Notes: a model not told the origin generated them from the letters alone. A stretch of DNA of 64,000 nucleotides from Prochlorococcus marinus str. MIT 9313 (GCF_000011485.1 NC_005071.1:248001-312000), one strand, 5' to 3'; numbered from the stretch's first letter, positions 8,882 through 19,350 are shown. Program-made: numbers and translations.

Positions 8882-9619
8882 TTTTCATGGTGTGCTATTA
8901 AAAAATACTAGATTAAAGGGTGTAACTAGTCAGGCGATGCAATTGATCCTGTCAATGCCCATGTCTATGCAAAAATTTTAAACTCTGTATTGCCGCCCAC
9001 AATTGTATTGCCTATCAATAGTGAGCGCAGATGGGAAAGAGTTGAGTGTGCAATATTCAACTTGACGGTTTGTTTCTACAAGCGATCTGATGCAATTAAT
9101 GACAAAATGTCATTTCCTGTCAGGGTCATAGGTAAAGATTAATTTCATCAAGATCATGATTTTGAATTGATATTCAGATGTAGTCCTCCAGAAATAGTTG
9201 AATACACCCATGAATTGCGTCTTGGGACGCACATGTTTTTGCTTAAACCCAACAGAGGCAGGCTTTTGCATGATTTTTGCGAGAGAAAACTTCGAGCTTT
9301 CAATCAATAGTTTTCACCCTATTCACTTTAATCTGCCAGCATCAAGTGCATGGTGCCGCAATGTGCGATGAGGATGATGCTGAACGCTCTCAGCAGAGAA
9401 GATTGAAAACCTATGCTGATTTCCTGGAGATTTGCTTTGGTTTCCTCCCACCCTTTTGGCAAGGGCTGCTGATCTGACGCTTTGCTCTGGTGGATGCTCT
9501 TCCCTGCTCGAGCATTAAAATGGATATGAATGAACAGCGGACCAAAAAATTGGTGGTTTGTGAACCCAGAACTTTCTGAACGGTTTTTTGAACGTCACTC
9601 ATAAAGCAAGACTTCACGA
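8882..9619. other. Intergenic stretch with only doubtful ORFs
   Basis: About 740 bases. Three frames of 65-74 residues (9110-9307 minus, 9277-9477 plus, 9411-9635 minus) have no motif, overlap each other or queA, and are not called. A short palindrome, ACCAAAAAATTGGT, lies at 9541-9554. Confidence 0.4.
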
Positions 9620-10735
9620 ATGGTTCTAGACCCAAGAGATTCTCTGCTCAGTTCTTATGACTATCCGCTTGATCCTGAGCGCATAGCTCAGCTGCCGGTG
9701 GAGCCAAGACATTCGGCGCGGCTTTTGATTGTGCAGCCATTGGGGATGAAGCCTCCCATCGCTCGACATGCCGAGGTTTGGGATTGGCAGGAGGAATTGC
9801 GCGCTGGTGACCTGCTTGTCATCAATGACACTCGCGTTCTTAAGGCTCGGCTGCGGGTGCGGCGATCAGGTGGTGGATTGGCTGAGTTGTTGGTGCTTGA
9901 GCCGCGTGGTGAGGGTTGCTGGCTGTGTTTGGGCCGGCCTGCTAAACGTTTGCGTCCAGGTGATCAGCTTTGGCTCGAGGCTCTAGGCGAGGAGCCCATT
10001 GCTTTGCAGGTGATCAGCAAAGACAGCGCTAGTGGCGGACGGGTTGTGCAGTTCCCGAGCCATTACGCCAATGCCGAGCAGCTTGAGTTGCTGCTTGAGC
10101 GCTACGGCGAAGTGCCATTGCCGCCTTATATCCAACGTCATGATCCAAGTGATAGCGAGCGTTATCAGACCCGTTATGCATCTCGCCCCGGCGCCGTTGC
10201 GGCGCCAACGGCGGGGCTTCATCTCAGTGATGAGTTATTGGAGGCTCTCAAGCAGCGGGGAGTGATGCTGACCAGTGTCACCTTGCATGTGGGCTTAGGC
10301 ACGTTTCGACCTGTTGAAACTGAGGATCTGAGCCATTTGCAGCTTCACAGCGAGTGGGTGGAGGTGCGCGACGACGTTGTTGAGGCGGTGATGGCTTGTC
10401 GAGCACGAGCAGGCCGGGTGATTGCTGTGGGAACCACCAGCGTCAGGGCCCTTGAAGGTGCTGCTTTGGCAGGTGGCGGATTCCTGCAGTCGTTTTGTGG
10501 ACCAGTGGATTTGGTGATTCAGCCGGGTTATCGCTTTGCTGTGGTGGATGGACTGCTCACCAACTTCCATTTGCCCAAAAGCTCTCTATTGCTGTTGGTG
10601 AGTGCCATGGTTGGTCGTGAACGGCTGCTGGCGCTCTATGCCGAGGCCATTGAGCACCAATATCGCTTTTTCTCTTATGGCGATGCGATGTGGATTGATC
10701 CAGAGGCGGTGTTGCCAGCGGCCCGCCCCTGTTGA
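9620..10735 (+). CDS. queA: tRNA preQ1 ribosyltransferase-isomerase QueA
   Basis: S-adenosylmethionine:tRNA ribosyltransferase-isomerase, which builds epoxyqueuosine from preQ1 at position 34 of GUN tRNAs by donating the ribosyl group of SAM. The 371 residues match the family length. Typical segments are [18 protein letters not shown] at the N-terminus, [39 protein letters not shown], and [16 protein letters not shown] near the C-terminus. Cytoplasmic, apparently monocistronic, convergent with cysK. Confidence 0.95.
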   Translation: MVLDPRDSLLSSYDYPLDPERIAQLPVEPRHSARLLIVQPLGMKPPIARHAEVWDWQEELRAGDLLVINDTRVLKARLRVRRSGGGLAELLVLEPRGEGCWLCLGRPAKRLRPGDQLWLEALGEEPIALQVISKDSASGGRVVQFPSHYANAEQLELLLERYGEVPLPPYIQRHDPSDSERYQTRYASRPGAVAAPTAGLHLSDELLEALKQRGVMLTSVTLHVGLGTFRPVETEDLSHLQLHSEWVEVRDDVVEAVMACRARAGRVIAVGTTSVRALEGAALAGGGFLQSFCGPVDLVIQPGYRFAVVDGLLTNFHLPKSSLLLLVSAMVGRERLLALYAEAIEHQYRFFSYGDAMWIDPEAVLPAARPC

Positions 10736-10764
10736 TCAGTTATCAGTTTCTAGCTGGAGGCGAT

Positions 10765-11751
10765 TTAGGCAGCTACAGGGGCCTGAATGATGCCTGTGGG
10801 CACACTCTCAAACATCACTGAAGAGAGATAACGCTCGGCCATGTCTGGCAGCACGACCACGATGGTTTTGCCCGCAAATTCGGGTTGTTCTGCCAGACGA
10901 ATAGCCGCTGCAACTGCCGCACCACTGGAGATGCCCACCAGTAGACCTTCTTCATTTGCCAAGCGCAGGGCCATGGCGATGGATTCATCATTGCTGACCT
11001 GCTCCACACGATCCACTAAAGAAAGATCGAGGTTTTTGGGAATGAAGCCGGCTCCAATGCCCTGGATTTTGTGAGGACCAGGTTTGACCTCTTCCCCGTT
11101 GAGGGTTTGGCTGATAACCGGGCTATGGGTTGGTTCGACGGCTACAGAAATGATGGCTTTGCCTTTCTCCTGCTTGATGTAACGGGAGACACCTGTGATC
11201 GTGCCGCCGGTGCCTACGCCAGACACGAGCACATCAATGGCGCCATCACAGTCGTTCCAGATTTCTGGACCGGTTGTTTTGCTGTGGATGTCGGGATTGG
11301 CCGGATTCTCAAACTGACCGGGCATGAAGTATTTCTGGGGATCGCTTTCGGCGATCTCTTTTGCCTTGGCAATGGCGCCTGGCATTCCCTTGGCTGCTTC
11401 TGTGAGAATGAGTTCTGCACCAAGCACTGCCATCACCCGCCGCCGTTCTAGCGACATTGATTCGGGCATGGTGAGGATCAGTTTGTAGCCGCGGGCTGCT
11501 GCTGTGTAGGCCAGTGCAATGCCGGTGTTACCAGAGGTGGGCTCAATGATCGTGCGCTCTTTGCTCAGTAAACCGCGCTTTTCGGCATCCCAGATCATGT
11601 TGGCGCCAATGCGGCATTTCACGCTGTAGGCGGGATTGCGGCCTTCAATCTTTGCGAGAACAGTTGCCTTGGCGTTTTTGCTGACGGCGTGCAGTTTGAC
11701 CAGTGGAGTGTTGCCGATTGCCTGGCTGTTGTCTTCGTAAATGCGGGACAT
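10765..11751 (-). CDS. cysK: Cysteine synthase (O-acetylserine sulfhydrylase)
   Basis: PLP enzyme joining O-acetylserine and sulfide to make cysteine. The 328-residue protein from ATG at 11751 has the PLP lysine K45 in AYSVKCRIG, the phosphate- and substrate-binding loop EPTSGNTG, and the glycine-rich [14 protein letters not shown] at 11772 would add seven residues. It lies in a sulfur-amino-acid cluster on the minus strand with two Cys/Met-metabolism PLP genes, which fits the cysteine to cystathionine to methionine pathway. Confidence 0.94.
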   Translation of the reverse strand: MSRIYEDNSQAIGNTPLVKLHAVSKNAKATVLAKIEGRNPAYSVKCRIGANMIWDAEKRGLLSKERTIIEPTSGNTGIALAYTAAARGYKLILTMPESMSLERRRVMAVLGAELILTEAAKGMPGAIAKAKEIAESDPQKYFMPGQFENPANPDIHSKTTGPEIWNDCDGAIDVLVSGVGTGGTITGVSRYIKQEKGKAIISVAVEPTHSPVISQTLNGEEVKPGPHKIQGIGAGFIPKNLDLSLVDRVEQVSNDESIAMALRLANEEGLLVGISSGAAVAAAIRLAEQPEFAGKTIVVVLPDMAERYLSSVMFESVPTGIIQAPVAA

Positions 11752-11847
11752 GCGTGCATATGAATCGACCACATCATTAGCTGGAATTTGGCTCTATTGG
11801 TGAGGACGATGATCTGTTGTGACGACCATGTGATGGGTTGCTTACGG

Positions 11848-13320
11848 TTAGGCCTTCAACGCCATCTCAAAGCGGCGCCAAAGATTATCGGGATCTTCAA
11901 GCCCTACGGATACGCGCAGCAGATGGCTGGGTACTCCACAGGATTCTGCCCAGCTCAGTTCGTTGTAATGGGCGAGCAGTACATAGGGGCACACCAGCGT
12001 GAAGCTTGTGCCGAGGCTTGGACCTTTGCAGACCTGCAGGGCGTCATACACCCGCTTGGCTTGCTCTATCCCCCCCCATAGCTCAAACGAGAGCAGGCAG
12101 CCGTGGCCGGCGCCAGGGCGCATCAGGGCTTGGAAGTTGGTGCATTGGCCTGGGTGGTGTACTCGAGCAATAGAGGGATGACAGGCCAGCTTGTCTGCCA
12201 ATCTTTGGCAGGCGTTGTTGAGCTGCGGCAGCCGCTGGGCCACATCTCGGCTGGCTTGTTCTAAGGCGATGGCATCAGCATCCCCCAGGGGAGCAAGGGC
12301 AGTCGAGAGCTCTCTGGAGAGTTCCTCTCGCCAGGGGGAGCTAGGGCTGACGACGAGAGAACCCGCCAGGATGTCACCACGGCCGGCGAAGCTTTTGGTG
12401 AGGGAGCTAAACACCAGATCTGCATGGGGCAGCGCATCAAGATTGAGTGGTGAGCCGATGGTGTCATCAGCGATCACGGGGATACCTCGAGCCTTTGCTA
12501 GGCGGGCTACCGCTGGCAGATCGACGCACTGCAGCATGGGGTTGCTAGGGAGCTCAACGATCACAGCGGCTGGTTGTCTGCGATCAAGTTCCAGGGCCAA
12601 TCGGTTCAGATCTGTTGTCAGTAGAAGGTCGCAACCTCCAAACACCACCTCAGGCAGCTTGAGCACATCCACATAGGGGAAGCCAAGCTGCAAGCAGGGT
12701 TTGCCGGGGCGTAGAGCCGTAATCGCTTGCAGGGCTTTGGTGAGAGCAGCCATCCCGGAGGGATGCAGCTGCACGAGCTCTGGGTCGCAGCCATAGATCT
12801 CTGCGAGTCGTTGTTTTAGCAACGTCTGGGCGGCTGCACTGGCTTGCAGTGAGGGGAATGGTTCCTGCCCAAGTGCGCTAGCAGCCTGACGTGAGGATGC
12901 ACCAAGGCCGCTGTGTTGCCAGAAGGCCTTGGCAGCGCTGCAGCCTTTTGCGTCGGTGAGCAAACATGGCAGGCCCAGTACGGTTTTGATGCTTGTTTTT
13001 GCCATCGGCTCACTGCGTTGGCAATGAAATCTGGCTCGCTCAGCGGCAGCAGCAGTGGGATAGGGCCAGGCACTGCCATCATCTGCACAGCCATGCTCTT
13101 TTCGTGCTTTTTGGGCGATCTCGGCTACCAGTGGATGGAAGCCGAAACGGGGGTAGATGGCCTGCAGGGCTTTAAGACAAGCAGGGTCTTTCTCCTCATA
13201 GGCGACCACGTCTTGCCAGCGGGGTAGGGCTACCGAAACGGCATGGGGACTATCTGGTAGAGCTTTGCCGAGCTCATCAGCGTGCCAGCAGGGATCCTGC
13301 AGTAGGTCGCGTGGGCTCAC
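11848..13320 (-). CDS. Cystathionine gamma-synthase-like PLP enzyme with N-terminal extension
   Basis: A 490-residue member of the Cys/Met metabolism PLP family. The catalytic domain begins near residue 120 and carries the PLP lysine K309 in SSLTKSFAGRGD. The N-terminal part (about 110 residues, with RARFHCQR) is not part of the standard fold. Family enzymes are about 390 residues, so this is a distinct, longer subtype. GTG start at 13320; the upstream gene's stop TAG shares one base with it, so the two are translationally coupled. The likely role is a step between O-acyl-homoserine, cystathionine and homocysteine, but reaction specificity is not determinable here. Confidence 0.75.
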   Translation of the reverse strand: MSPRDLLQDPCWHADELGKALPDSPHAVSVALPRWQDVVAYEEKDPACLKALQAIYPRFGFHPLVAEIAQKARKEHGCADDGSAWPYPTAAAAERARFHCQRSEPMAKTSIKTVLGLPCLLTDAKGCSAAKAFWQHSGLGASSRQAASALGQEPFPSLQASAAAQTLLKQRLAEIYGCDPELVQLHPSGMAALTKALQAITALRPGKPCLQLGFPYVDVLKLPEVVFGGCDLLLTTDLNRLALELDRRQPAAVIVELPSNPMLQCVDLPAVARLAKARGIPVIADDTIGSPLNLDALPHADLVFSSLTKSFAGRGDILAGSLVVSPSSPWREELSRELSTALAPLGDADAIALEQASRDVAQRLPQLNNACQRLADKLACHPSIARVHHPGQCTNFQALMRPGAGHGCLLSFELWGGIEQAKRVYDALQVCKGPSLGTSFTLVCPYVLLAHYNELSWAESCGVPSHLLRVSVGLEDPDNLWRRFEMALKA

Positions 13321-14489
13321 TACAGCTGTTTGAGGGCTTGATCTAAATCTCTGCTGAGATCAGCGAGGTCTTCGCAGCCCACGGAGAAGCGCACCAGACC
13401 ATCATCGATGCCAAGTTTTCGCTTGACATCTGGATCGACTGAGGCATGGGTCATGGTGGCGGGATGACAAACGAGGCTTTCAACACCGCCCAGGCTTTCG
13501 GCCATGGTGAAATAGCGCAGGCTCTTGCAGAAGGCGTAAGTCTGGCTTTGGTCAGCGTCGAGACTGACCGTGACAATGGCACCACCACCACTCATCTGCT
13601 TGCGGGCTACAGCCTGCTGGGGATGGTCTGAACGCAATGGATAGCGCACCCAGTGCATGCGTGGATGGCTGGCCAGTTGATCAGCGATGGCGGCAGCATT
13701 AGCGATGTGGCGTTCCAGCCTGAGTGGCAGGGTTTTGATGCCGCGCGTAATCAACCAGGCGTCAAATGGGGAGGGTTGTAATCCCAAGGCCTTTTGTGCG
13801 AACACCATCTTTTGCTGCCATTGCGGGTCGTCGCTGCAGACCACACCGCCAAGGGCATCGGAATGGCCGTTGATGTATTTGGTGGTGCTGGTGAGTGAGA
13901 GGGTGGCGCCCAGCTGCAGTGGTTGTTGCAGTAGGGCTGTGGCAAACGTGTTGTCGACTACAACTGGGATTTTTTCTGCTGCAGCGGCATCACAGACGGC
14001 TGCTAGATCGATCACTTTGAGCAGGGGATTGGTTGGACTCTCCAGCCAGATCATTGCGGGTTTTTGAACTGCAATGGCATCAAGCGCTGATGGATTGGTG
14101 AAATCCAACCAGGCTGTTTGTACACCAAAACGACTAAAAACCTGCTCGAATAAGCGCACGGTGCAGCCGTAAAGATTTTCCTCACAGAGCACCAGATCTC
14201 CGGCTTGCAGTGTTGAGGCGATGGCTGTGATGGCGCTCACCCCTGAAGCGAAGACAGTGGCGAATTGACAGCTTTCTACGGCTGCCAACACTGATTCGAG
14301 GATGCGGAAATTGGGATTGCCTGAACGGGTGTAGTCGAAGCCCTGAGGATTGCCGTGGGCAAAGGTTGAACTGGTAAAGATCGGTGGCATCACGGCACCG
14401 GTCTCTGCTGCAAAGCTTTCGCCGTGGTGGATGGCGCGGGTACTGATCCCTGCAACCTCCTGCTGTTGATCGTTTTGAGCTGGGGCCAC
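13320..14489 (-). CDS. Cystathionine gamma-synthase or beta-lyase
   Basis: A standard-length (389-residue) Cys/Met metabolism PLP enzyme. Features are the N-terminal TRAIHHGESF, GFDYTRSGNPN, ATVFASGVSAI and the PLP lysine K204 in TSTTKYINGHSD. It acts in transsulfuration toward methionine. Gamma-synthase and beta-lyase cannot be separated by eye; the pair with the overlapping downstream paralogue probably splits the two activities. It starts after the rpsD terminator and forms an operon with the gene ending at 11848. Confidence 0.85.
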   Translation of the reverse strand: MAPAQNDQQQEVAGISTRAIHHGESFAAETGAVMPPIFTSSTFAHGNPQGFDYTRSGNPNFRILESVLAAVESCQFATVFASGVSAITAIASTLQAGDLVLCEENLYGCTVRLFEQVFSRFGVQTAWLDFTNPSALDAIAVQKPAMIWLESPTNPLLKVIDLAAVCDAAAAEKIPVVVDNTFATALLQQPLQLGATLSLTSTTKYINGHSDALGGVVCSDDPQWQQKMVFAQKALGLQPSPFDAWLITRGIKTLPLRLERHIANAAAIADQLASHPRMHWVRYPLRSDHPQQAVARKQMSGGGAIVTVSLDADQSQTYAFCKSLRYFTMAESLGGVESLVCHPATMTHASVDPDVKRKLGIDDGLVRFSVGCEDLADLSRDLDQALKQL

Positions 14490-14527
14490 GATCTAGAGAG
14501 GGCTTTGAGCAGGGTAGGCAACAGCAA

Positions 14528-14551
14528 CAAAAAACCCCTGCAAAGCAGGGG
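14528..14551 (-). terminator. Intrinsic terminator of rpsD
   Basis: Read on the minus strand: GCCCCTGC, a TTT loop, GCAGGGG and then a run of T. This is a textbook Rho-independent terminator 30 bases after the rpsD stop. Confidence 0.9.
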
Positions 14552-14581
14552 CCTGTTGAAGAACGCTTGGCTGATTTTGAT

Positions 14582-15190
14582 TCAAACCTTTCTGGAGTAG
14601 TACTCCACCACCAGTAGTTCGTTGATCTCAAGTGCGACCCATTCGCGTTCGCACTTGCTAATGATCTTGGCGCTCATTTTTGCTTTATCGAGCTCAATGT
14701 GTGGCGGCACATTTGCCAATCCGGGGAACTCTAGGTTCGCTTCGGCCAGCTTTTTGCTGCCTTTGCGCTCTCTAATGGCAACCACATCACCGGCTTTGCA
14801 TTGGTAACTAGCAATGTCGAGAACACGGCCGTTCACGGTCACATGGCCATGGTTCACCAGTTGACGAGCACCTGGAACTGTGGGCCCAAAACCGAGGCGG
14901 AAGCAGACGTTATCGAGTCTGTTCTCCAACAGCTTGAGCAGGTTGGTTCCTGTAGAGCCATCTTGGGCACGGGCTTTCTTCACGTAGCGCACAAGCTGCC
15001 GTTCGGAAATCCCGTAGTTGAAGCGGAGCTTCTGTTTCTCTTCGAGGCGGATTGCGTATTCGGAGCGCTTGCGACGGGCTTGGCCGTGCTGACCGGGGGG
15101 ATGGGACCGCTTAGCGGCCTTCCGGGTGAGACCTGGTAGATCTCCCAAGCGCCGCGTGATCCTCAGTCGAGGGCCGCGGTATCGAGACAT
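14582..15190 (-). CDS. rpsD: 30S ribosomal protein S4
   Basis: The primary 16S rRNA-binding protein that nucleates 30S assembly. The 202 residues match cyanobacterial S4. It begins [20 protein letters not shown], has the S4 RNA-binding domain ([27 protein letters not shown]), and ends [11 protein letters not shown]. It is transcribed alone with its own terminator, divergently from yidD. Confidence 0.97.
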   Translation of the reverse strand: MSRYRGPRLRITRRLGDLPGLTRKAAKRSHPPGQHGQARRKRSEYAIRLEEKQKLRFNYGISERQLVRYVKKARAQDGSTGTNLLKLLENRLDNVCFRLGFGPTVPGARQLVNHGHVTVNGRVLDIASYQCKAGDVVAIRERKGSKKLAEANLEFPGLANVPPHIELDKAKMSAKIISKCEREWVALEINELLVVEYYSRKV

Positions 15191-15269
15191 GAGTTAAGGC
15201 AGGTTGGATAGAATAGTTCGCGCTCCCGATACGTCATGCTGGACCTCAAGGCCCAGCCTTCGGCTCGCC

Positions 15270-15536
15270 ATGCGCGAATCAAATACTCTATCTGGCGGCA
15301 TCTTTGCACTGCTTAACCGAGCCATTGGTTCAGTGCTGCTGGCCTTGATTGGCTTTTATCGAACCTGGCTTTCCCCTTTACTTGGGCCCCATTGCCGCTT
15401 CATCCCAAGTTGCAGTGCTTACGGGCTTGAAGCGATCCAGCGTCATGGACCCTGGCGCGGTGGTTGGCTCACCCTGCGGCGCCTGTCTCGTTGCCATCCT
15501 TTTACCCCCTGTGGTTGCGACCCAGTGCCTGATTAA
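15270..15536 (+). CDS. yidD: Membrane protein insertion efficiency factor YidD
   Basis: A small (88-residue) amphipathic protein of the YidD family that assists YidC-dependent membrane insertion. It shows the family motif: [55 protein letters not shown], with its conserved cysteines. I chose ATG at 15270 (MRESN); upstream frame to 15204 lacks family similarity. The stop overlaps the next gene's ATG by one base (TAATG). Confidence 0.92.
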   Translation: MRESNTLSGGIFALLNRAIGSVLLALIGFYRTWLSPLLGPHCRFIPSCSAYGLEAIQRHGPWRGGWLTLRRLSRCHPFTPCGCDPVPD

Positions 15537-15847
15537 TGCAGGCCTTGAAGTTATTGCTTTACAGCCGCAATGGTTGTTGTCTCTGTGAGGGGCTTGAACA
15601 ACGCCTGCGCGAGCTGGCTTTGGATCAACTCCAACCACCTTTGACGCTGCGTGTGATCGATATCGATGATGGTGCGACACCCGCCACTATCCGCGACCAT
15701 TACGACTTGCAGGTTCCTGTTTTGGTGTTGGTTGAACTGGAGCAACAGTTTTCGCTAGAGCTGCCGCGGGTGTCGCCGCGGCTTGGGGGGGAAGGACTGT
15801 TCCGCTGGTTGCAACAGGCCTGCACCAAGGCGCTTGGATCGGACTAG
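15536..15847 (+). CDS. Glutaredoxin-like thioredoxin-fold protein
   Basis: This 103-residue protein begins [20 protein letters not shown], the strand-CxxC-helix start of the glutaredoxin-like family DUF836 (active site CCLC). It continues with a typical fold ([28 protein letters not shown]). It probably acts as a small thiol-disulfide redox protein in the cytoplasm. Coupled by a one-base overlap to yidD and followed closely by murE. Confidence 0.8.
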   Translation: MQALKLLLYSRNGCCLCEGLEQRLRELALDQLQPPLTLRVIDIDDGATPATIRDHYDLQVPVLVLVELEQQFSLELPRVSPRLGGEGLFRWLQQACTKALGSD

Positions 15848-15875
15848 AACGGCTCCATTCATGGGCGGGCCTGGA

Positions 15876-17399
15876 ATGACCCAGATGCTCCATTCATTGT
15901 TGCGGGCTGTAGGACTCCCTGTTCCGGAGGGATTGGCGAATCCCTCTCTTGCAATGGTTAGCTGTGATTCCCGTTCGGTTGCTCAAGGCTGTTTATTCCT
16001 GGGCTTACCTGGTGAACAAGTTGATGGCGGCAGTTTTTGGCGTCAGGCTTTGGCCGCTGGTGCAGAGGCGGCGGTGATTGGACCCGCAGCAGCAGCCTTG
16101 CAGCCGCCTGGGCCTACAGATGCGGTAGTGGTGGTACCGGAGCCGGTTGCAGCATGGGTTGGACAGCTGGCAGCGGCCTTTTGGCAGCAGCCCTCCTCGA
16201 GATTTGCTCTGATCGGGGTAACGGGGACGAATGGCAAAACCACCACCACCCATCTGATTGAGCATCTCAGTGTGGCTGTGGGCAGATCAACTGCCTTGTT
16301 CGGCACCCTCGTGAATCGCTGGCCTAACTACAGCGTTCCCGCAACGCATACCACGGCCTTTGCTGATCGCCTTCAGGCTCAGTTAGCGCAAGCGGTTGAG
16401 GCCGGTGCTGAGTTGGGAGTGATGGAGGTGAGCTCTCATGCCCTTGAACAACAACGGGTGGCGGGATGTCGTTTTGCTGGTGCCGTTTTTACCAACCTCA
16501 CTCAAGATCATCTTGACTATCACTGTTCGATGGAGGCTTACTTCGAGGCCAAGGCGCAGCTGTTTGCACCACCGTTGCTGGAATCTGGCTCAGCCAAGGC
16601 GGTGGTGAATATTGATAGCCCCTGGGGCGCAAGATTGGCGCAGCGTCTCGGCGATACCTGTTGGCGCAGCTCTCTTGCCGAGGGTGTTTTGCAGCAAGCT
16701 GACGCTGAACTGAAAATGACCGAGCTGACAATGAGCTCGGATGGGGTTCAAGGTCGCCTGATCAGCCCTTGTGGTGAGGGCTGGTTTGACTCTCCATTAA
16801 TGGGCCGCTTCAACTTGATGAACCTGCTTCAGGCGGTTGGGGTCTTGTTGCAACAGGGCTTGCCCTTGCCGTTGTTGTTGAAAGCGATCGCAGACTTCCG
16901 CGGCGTACCTGGGCGGATGGAGCGTGTGTTGATCCCTGCAGCTGATGCCACTCAGGTGCCCACTGTGTTGGTGGATTACGCCCACACCCCTGATGGTCTG
17001 GAGAATGCCTTGAAGGCTTCCAGGCCGTTCACTAGTAAAAACTTGTGTTGCGTGTTTGGTTGTGGAGGAGATCGAGACCGTGGCAAGCGCTCTCAGATGG
17101 CTGCGATTGCAGCGCGGTTGGCCGATCGAGTGGTGGTGACTTCAGACAATCCCCGCACAGAAGATCCCCAGCAAATACTGGCTGATGTGGTGGCTGGAAT
17201 TCCAGAAGGAACAACCTGCACTGTGGAGGTTGACAGGGCGGTGGCGATTGCGCTTGCGATTGCCGAGGCAGCCCCTGGTGATGTGGTGTTGGTGGCAGGC
17301 AAGGGCCATGAGGATTACCAGATCCTCGGAACCAGCAAGGTGCATTTTGATGATCGCGAGGAAGCTGAGCGGGCGCTTAAGCAACGCTTAGATGGCTGA
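15876..17399 (+). CDS. murE: UDP-MurNAc-L-Ala-D-Glu:diaminopimelate ligase
   Basis: Mur ligase that adds the third residue to the peptidoglycan stem peptide using ATP. The central P-loop is [18 protein letters not shown]. The C-terminal domain has [14 protein letters not shown] and DNPRTEDP; the DNPR motif is the signature for meso-diaminopimelate rather than lysine. About 507 residues from ATG at 15876; ATG at 15861 (MGGPG) is also possible. It follows the glutaredoxin-like gene by 28 bases. Confidence 0.94.
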   Translation: MTQMLHSLLRAVGLPVPEGLANPSLAMVSCDSRSVAQGCLFLGLPGEQVDGGSFWRQALAAGAEAAVIGPAAAALQPPGPTDAVVVVPEPVAAWVGQLAAAFWQQPSSRFALIGVTGTNGKTTTTHLIEHLSVAVGRSTALFGTLVNRWPNYSVPATHTTAFADRLQAQLAQAVEAGAELGVMEVSSHALEQQRVAGCRFAGAVFTNLTQDHLDYHCSMEAYFEAKAQLFAPPLLESGSAKAVVNIDSPWGARLAQRLGDTCWRSSLAEGVLQQADAELKMTELTMSSDGVQGRLISPCGEGWFDSPLMGRFNLMNLLQAVGVLLQQGLPLPLLLKAIADFRGVPGRMERVLIPAADATQVPTVLVDYAHTPDGLENALKASRPFTSKNLCCVFGCGGDRDRGKRSQMAAIAARLADRVVVTSDNPRTEDPQQILADVVAGIPEGTTCTVEVDRAVAIALAIAEAAPGDVVLVAGKGHEDYQILGTSKVHFDDREEAERALKQRLDG

Positions 17400-17519
17400 C
17401 AAGTTGTGTTGGTAAGAGCTGGTTTTGATCAGGCTGGTTGTTTAGCAGTTGCCAGCATGGCTATGGCTGTGTTGAGCAGTTTTAATCCTCAAGTCTTTTT
17501 TAAAAATCTACAGTTTTGG

Positions 17520-18365
17520 TTATGAAGACTGTGTTGATATTTTTGCAAGTTTATTAAGTTGTTCACAAATCAGCTTGGGGCGATCGATCTGCATGAAGTG
17601 ACCACTATTAACTCTAAAAATAATGCTATTAGGATTCTGATTTAACCAATGTTTTTGCAAATTACACCAACTCCCTTTGATTGGAGCTTTTTTATCCATG
17701 TAAGTAGAAGAAGCTATTATGATTGGAAATTTGCTACTCATGCTGGGCTGTTTGGCGACTTGCTCTATAGTTTTTTCAAATCCCTTTAATTGATAAAATG
17801 AATCAGCTGTCATCTTATTGTCTTTGCTTGATCTTGAGAAACTGTATAACTTATATGCTTCCCGGCTAGACATTCTTTCCATTTTTGCAATATTGAATTC
17901 AAATTGCTTCCGAAACTTATCTGAGTACTGATAATTGCTAGGCACAGGATCGACCATTAGTATGCTAACAACTAAATCAGGGTATTTGCGTGCAAAATAT
18001 CCTGCATGCATTCCACCATAGGAGTGTGAAACTAGAATATATGGCGATTTTATGTGGTTTCTTTTTAACAACCTAATTAATTTTGAATTAACGAGCTGCG
18101 CTGTTATGGGCCTTCTCAATGAGATGCTGAAATCTGGTGAGCTTTCCCCTAAACCACTTCTGTCGTACATAAATAAATTGCCGTGTTGCTTAATACACTC
18201 AAAGAAGGTTTTATTTTCAGTCCATTCTTCTAGAGACGTTGTTGCCCCATTTTGAAAAATAATAGTGCCTTTGAATTTTGCATTAGGGATTGGGTAATAT
18301 TGGGAATGTAAAATGGATCCATCGATTTCCGTGAAATTAACTTGAGCAAAAGCATGGAACGGCAA
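17520..18365 (-). CDS. Secreted alpha/beta hydrolase, start apparently frameshifted
   Basis: This is a 281-residue alpha/beta-hydrolase-fold protein. The nucleophile elbow is SHSYGG (LVSHSYGGMHAGYFARKYPD), an acid is likely in the LMVDPVPS segment, and the catalytic histidine lies in the C-terminal NSGHFMQIDRP. The frame opens at a weak TTG, but upstream codons in the same frame encode VIILSSSCLPFHAFAQ, a good signal-peptide core with no start codon. An ATG at 18411 opens the missing N-terminus in another frame, joined across a run of six A (18390-18395). Substrate unknown. Confidence 0.75.
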   Translation of the reverse strand: MPFHAFAQVNFTEIDGSILHSQYYPIPNAKFKGTIIFQNGATTSLEEWTENKTFFECIKQHGNLFMYDRSGLGESSPDFSISLRRPITAQLVNSKLIRLLKRNHIKSPYILVSHSYGGMHAGYFARKYPDLVVSILMVDPVPSNYQYSDKFRKQFEFNIAKMERMSSREAYKLYSFSRSSKDNKMTADSFYQLKGFEKTIEQVAKQPSMSSKFPIIIASSTYMDKKAPIKGSWCNLQKHWLNQNPNSIIFRVNSGHFMQIDRPKLICEQLNKLAKISTQSS

Positions 18366-18530
18366 GCAAGATGAAGATAAAATTATTACTTTTTTGCAGC
18401 ATGCTTTTCATGGCTTTTACGGTTGTCTTAATTTAAAGCTTGCTTCATTCTGCGGCAGGCTAAAATAGTCAATGATTGCAATTAAGAGCTAACAGTATAT
18501 TAATGATCGTCTCCGGGTTTATTTTGCTGT

Positions 18531-19151
18531 TTAAGGGATTAATAGTGACCAGCTAAAAGCGGCTCCAATGCCGATCCAAATGCCTGCGGCAATGCGTTGC
18601 CCGCCGTTGCCGATGCTATCAAGAAGACGTTTTGAATAGGTTGTGACAATCAAAAGCATACTTCCTTGACTAATGATCAAGCCTAGGAAATAAGCTGTTA
18701 GTGGCGTTGGCTCTGCTCCTATGATTACTCCACCTAATAGATATCCATGTAGGGAAATGAAAGGGAGTAAAAGCAAGGGAGATGCTTTGCCTAAAGCCAC
18801 AAGGCCAGTAACAACAAGGCTCAGTGAGAGGAGTGCTTCTGCATAAACAGAGAGGGTTTCTGGCAGGGGGATGAGCTGGGAGATCGCACTACCGAGAAGA
18901 CCAGCTGCGAGTAATGGTGCCAGCCATTGGCGTGGTCTGTTCAAGCCCACGAAACCAATCGCCAACAGAAACAAGAGGTGGTCTGGCCCCAGTAGTGGAT
19001 GGCCAACCCCACTGATTAAACCCTGCAGGGCATTGAGAGTTCCCGCCTCTTGCATTGCGAAGGGGTGATGGGCGAAAGCTGGCCTCACCAGCATCGCTAG
19101 TAATGCTGGAGTGGCCATGATGGCTGCAATGAGCCAGCTGTAGCTGCGCAA
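18531..19151 (-). CDS. hupE: HupE/UreJ family membrane protein, B12-riboswitch controlled
   Basis: This 206-residue membrane protein has a signal-like N-terminus ending AFAHHPF and then the HupE/UreJ signature GLISGVGHPLLGPDHLLFLLAIG with conserved histidines, followed by about six hydrophobic helices. HupE relatives are proposed nickel or cobalt transporters. The cobalamin riboswitch directly upstream argues for cobalt uptake linked to B12 synthesis here. The start is TTG at 19151; an ATG at residue 12 is an alternative. Confidence 0.85.
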   Translation of the reverse strand: MRSYSWLIAAIMATPALLAMLVRPAFAHHPFAMQEAGTLNALQGLISGVGHPLLGPDHLLFLLAIGFVGLNRPRQWLAPLLAAGLLGSAISQLIPLPETLSVYAEALLSLSLVVTGLVALGKASPLLLLPFISLHGYLLGGVIIGAEPTPLTAYFLGLIISQGSMLLIVTTYSKRLLDSIGNGGQRIAAGIWIGIGAAFSWSLLIP

Positions 19152-19194
19152 TAGTGTGGAAGGGTGCCGATGGGCAAGCTTGGTAGGAATGATT

Positions 19195-19350
19195 CGATCC
19201 TCGTCGATGGAAATTCGGCGGGTATTCTGACTCGCGCAAGTGCTCTAAGAAGGGTGGTTGCGCTTTACAGCTGCGGGACAGTGCCGGATTTTCGCCGAAC
19301 TTTCCCCGTTTCCTTCAGCAGCTGATCCCTGCTGAAACCGATTGATGGAT
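19195..19350 (-). promoter_or_regulatory. Cobalamin (adenosylcobalamin) riboswitch
   Basis: On the minus strand the leader of hupE carries the conserved riboswitch core: GAAACGGGGAAAGTTCGG, GCGAAAATCCGGCACTGTCC, CGCAGCTGTAAAGCGC and GAGTCAGAATACCCGCCG. This is the order expected for the B12-box class. Binding of cobalamin should repress hupE when B12 is plentiful. Ends are approximate. Confidence 0.9.

Noticed and set aside
9411..9635. 74-residue minus-strand ORF overlapping the queA start
   Set aside because: No recognisable features and overlaps a certain gene's start and another doubtful ORF.
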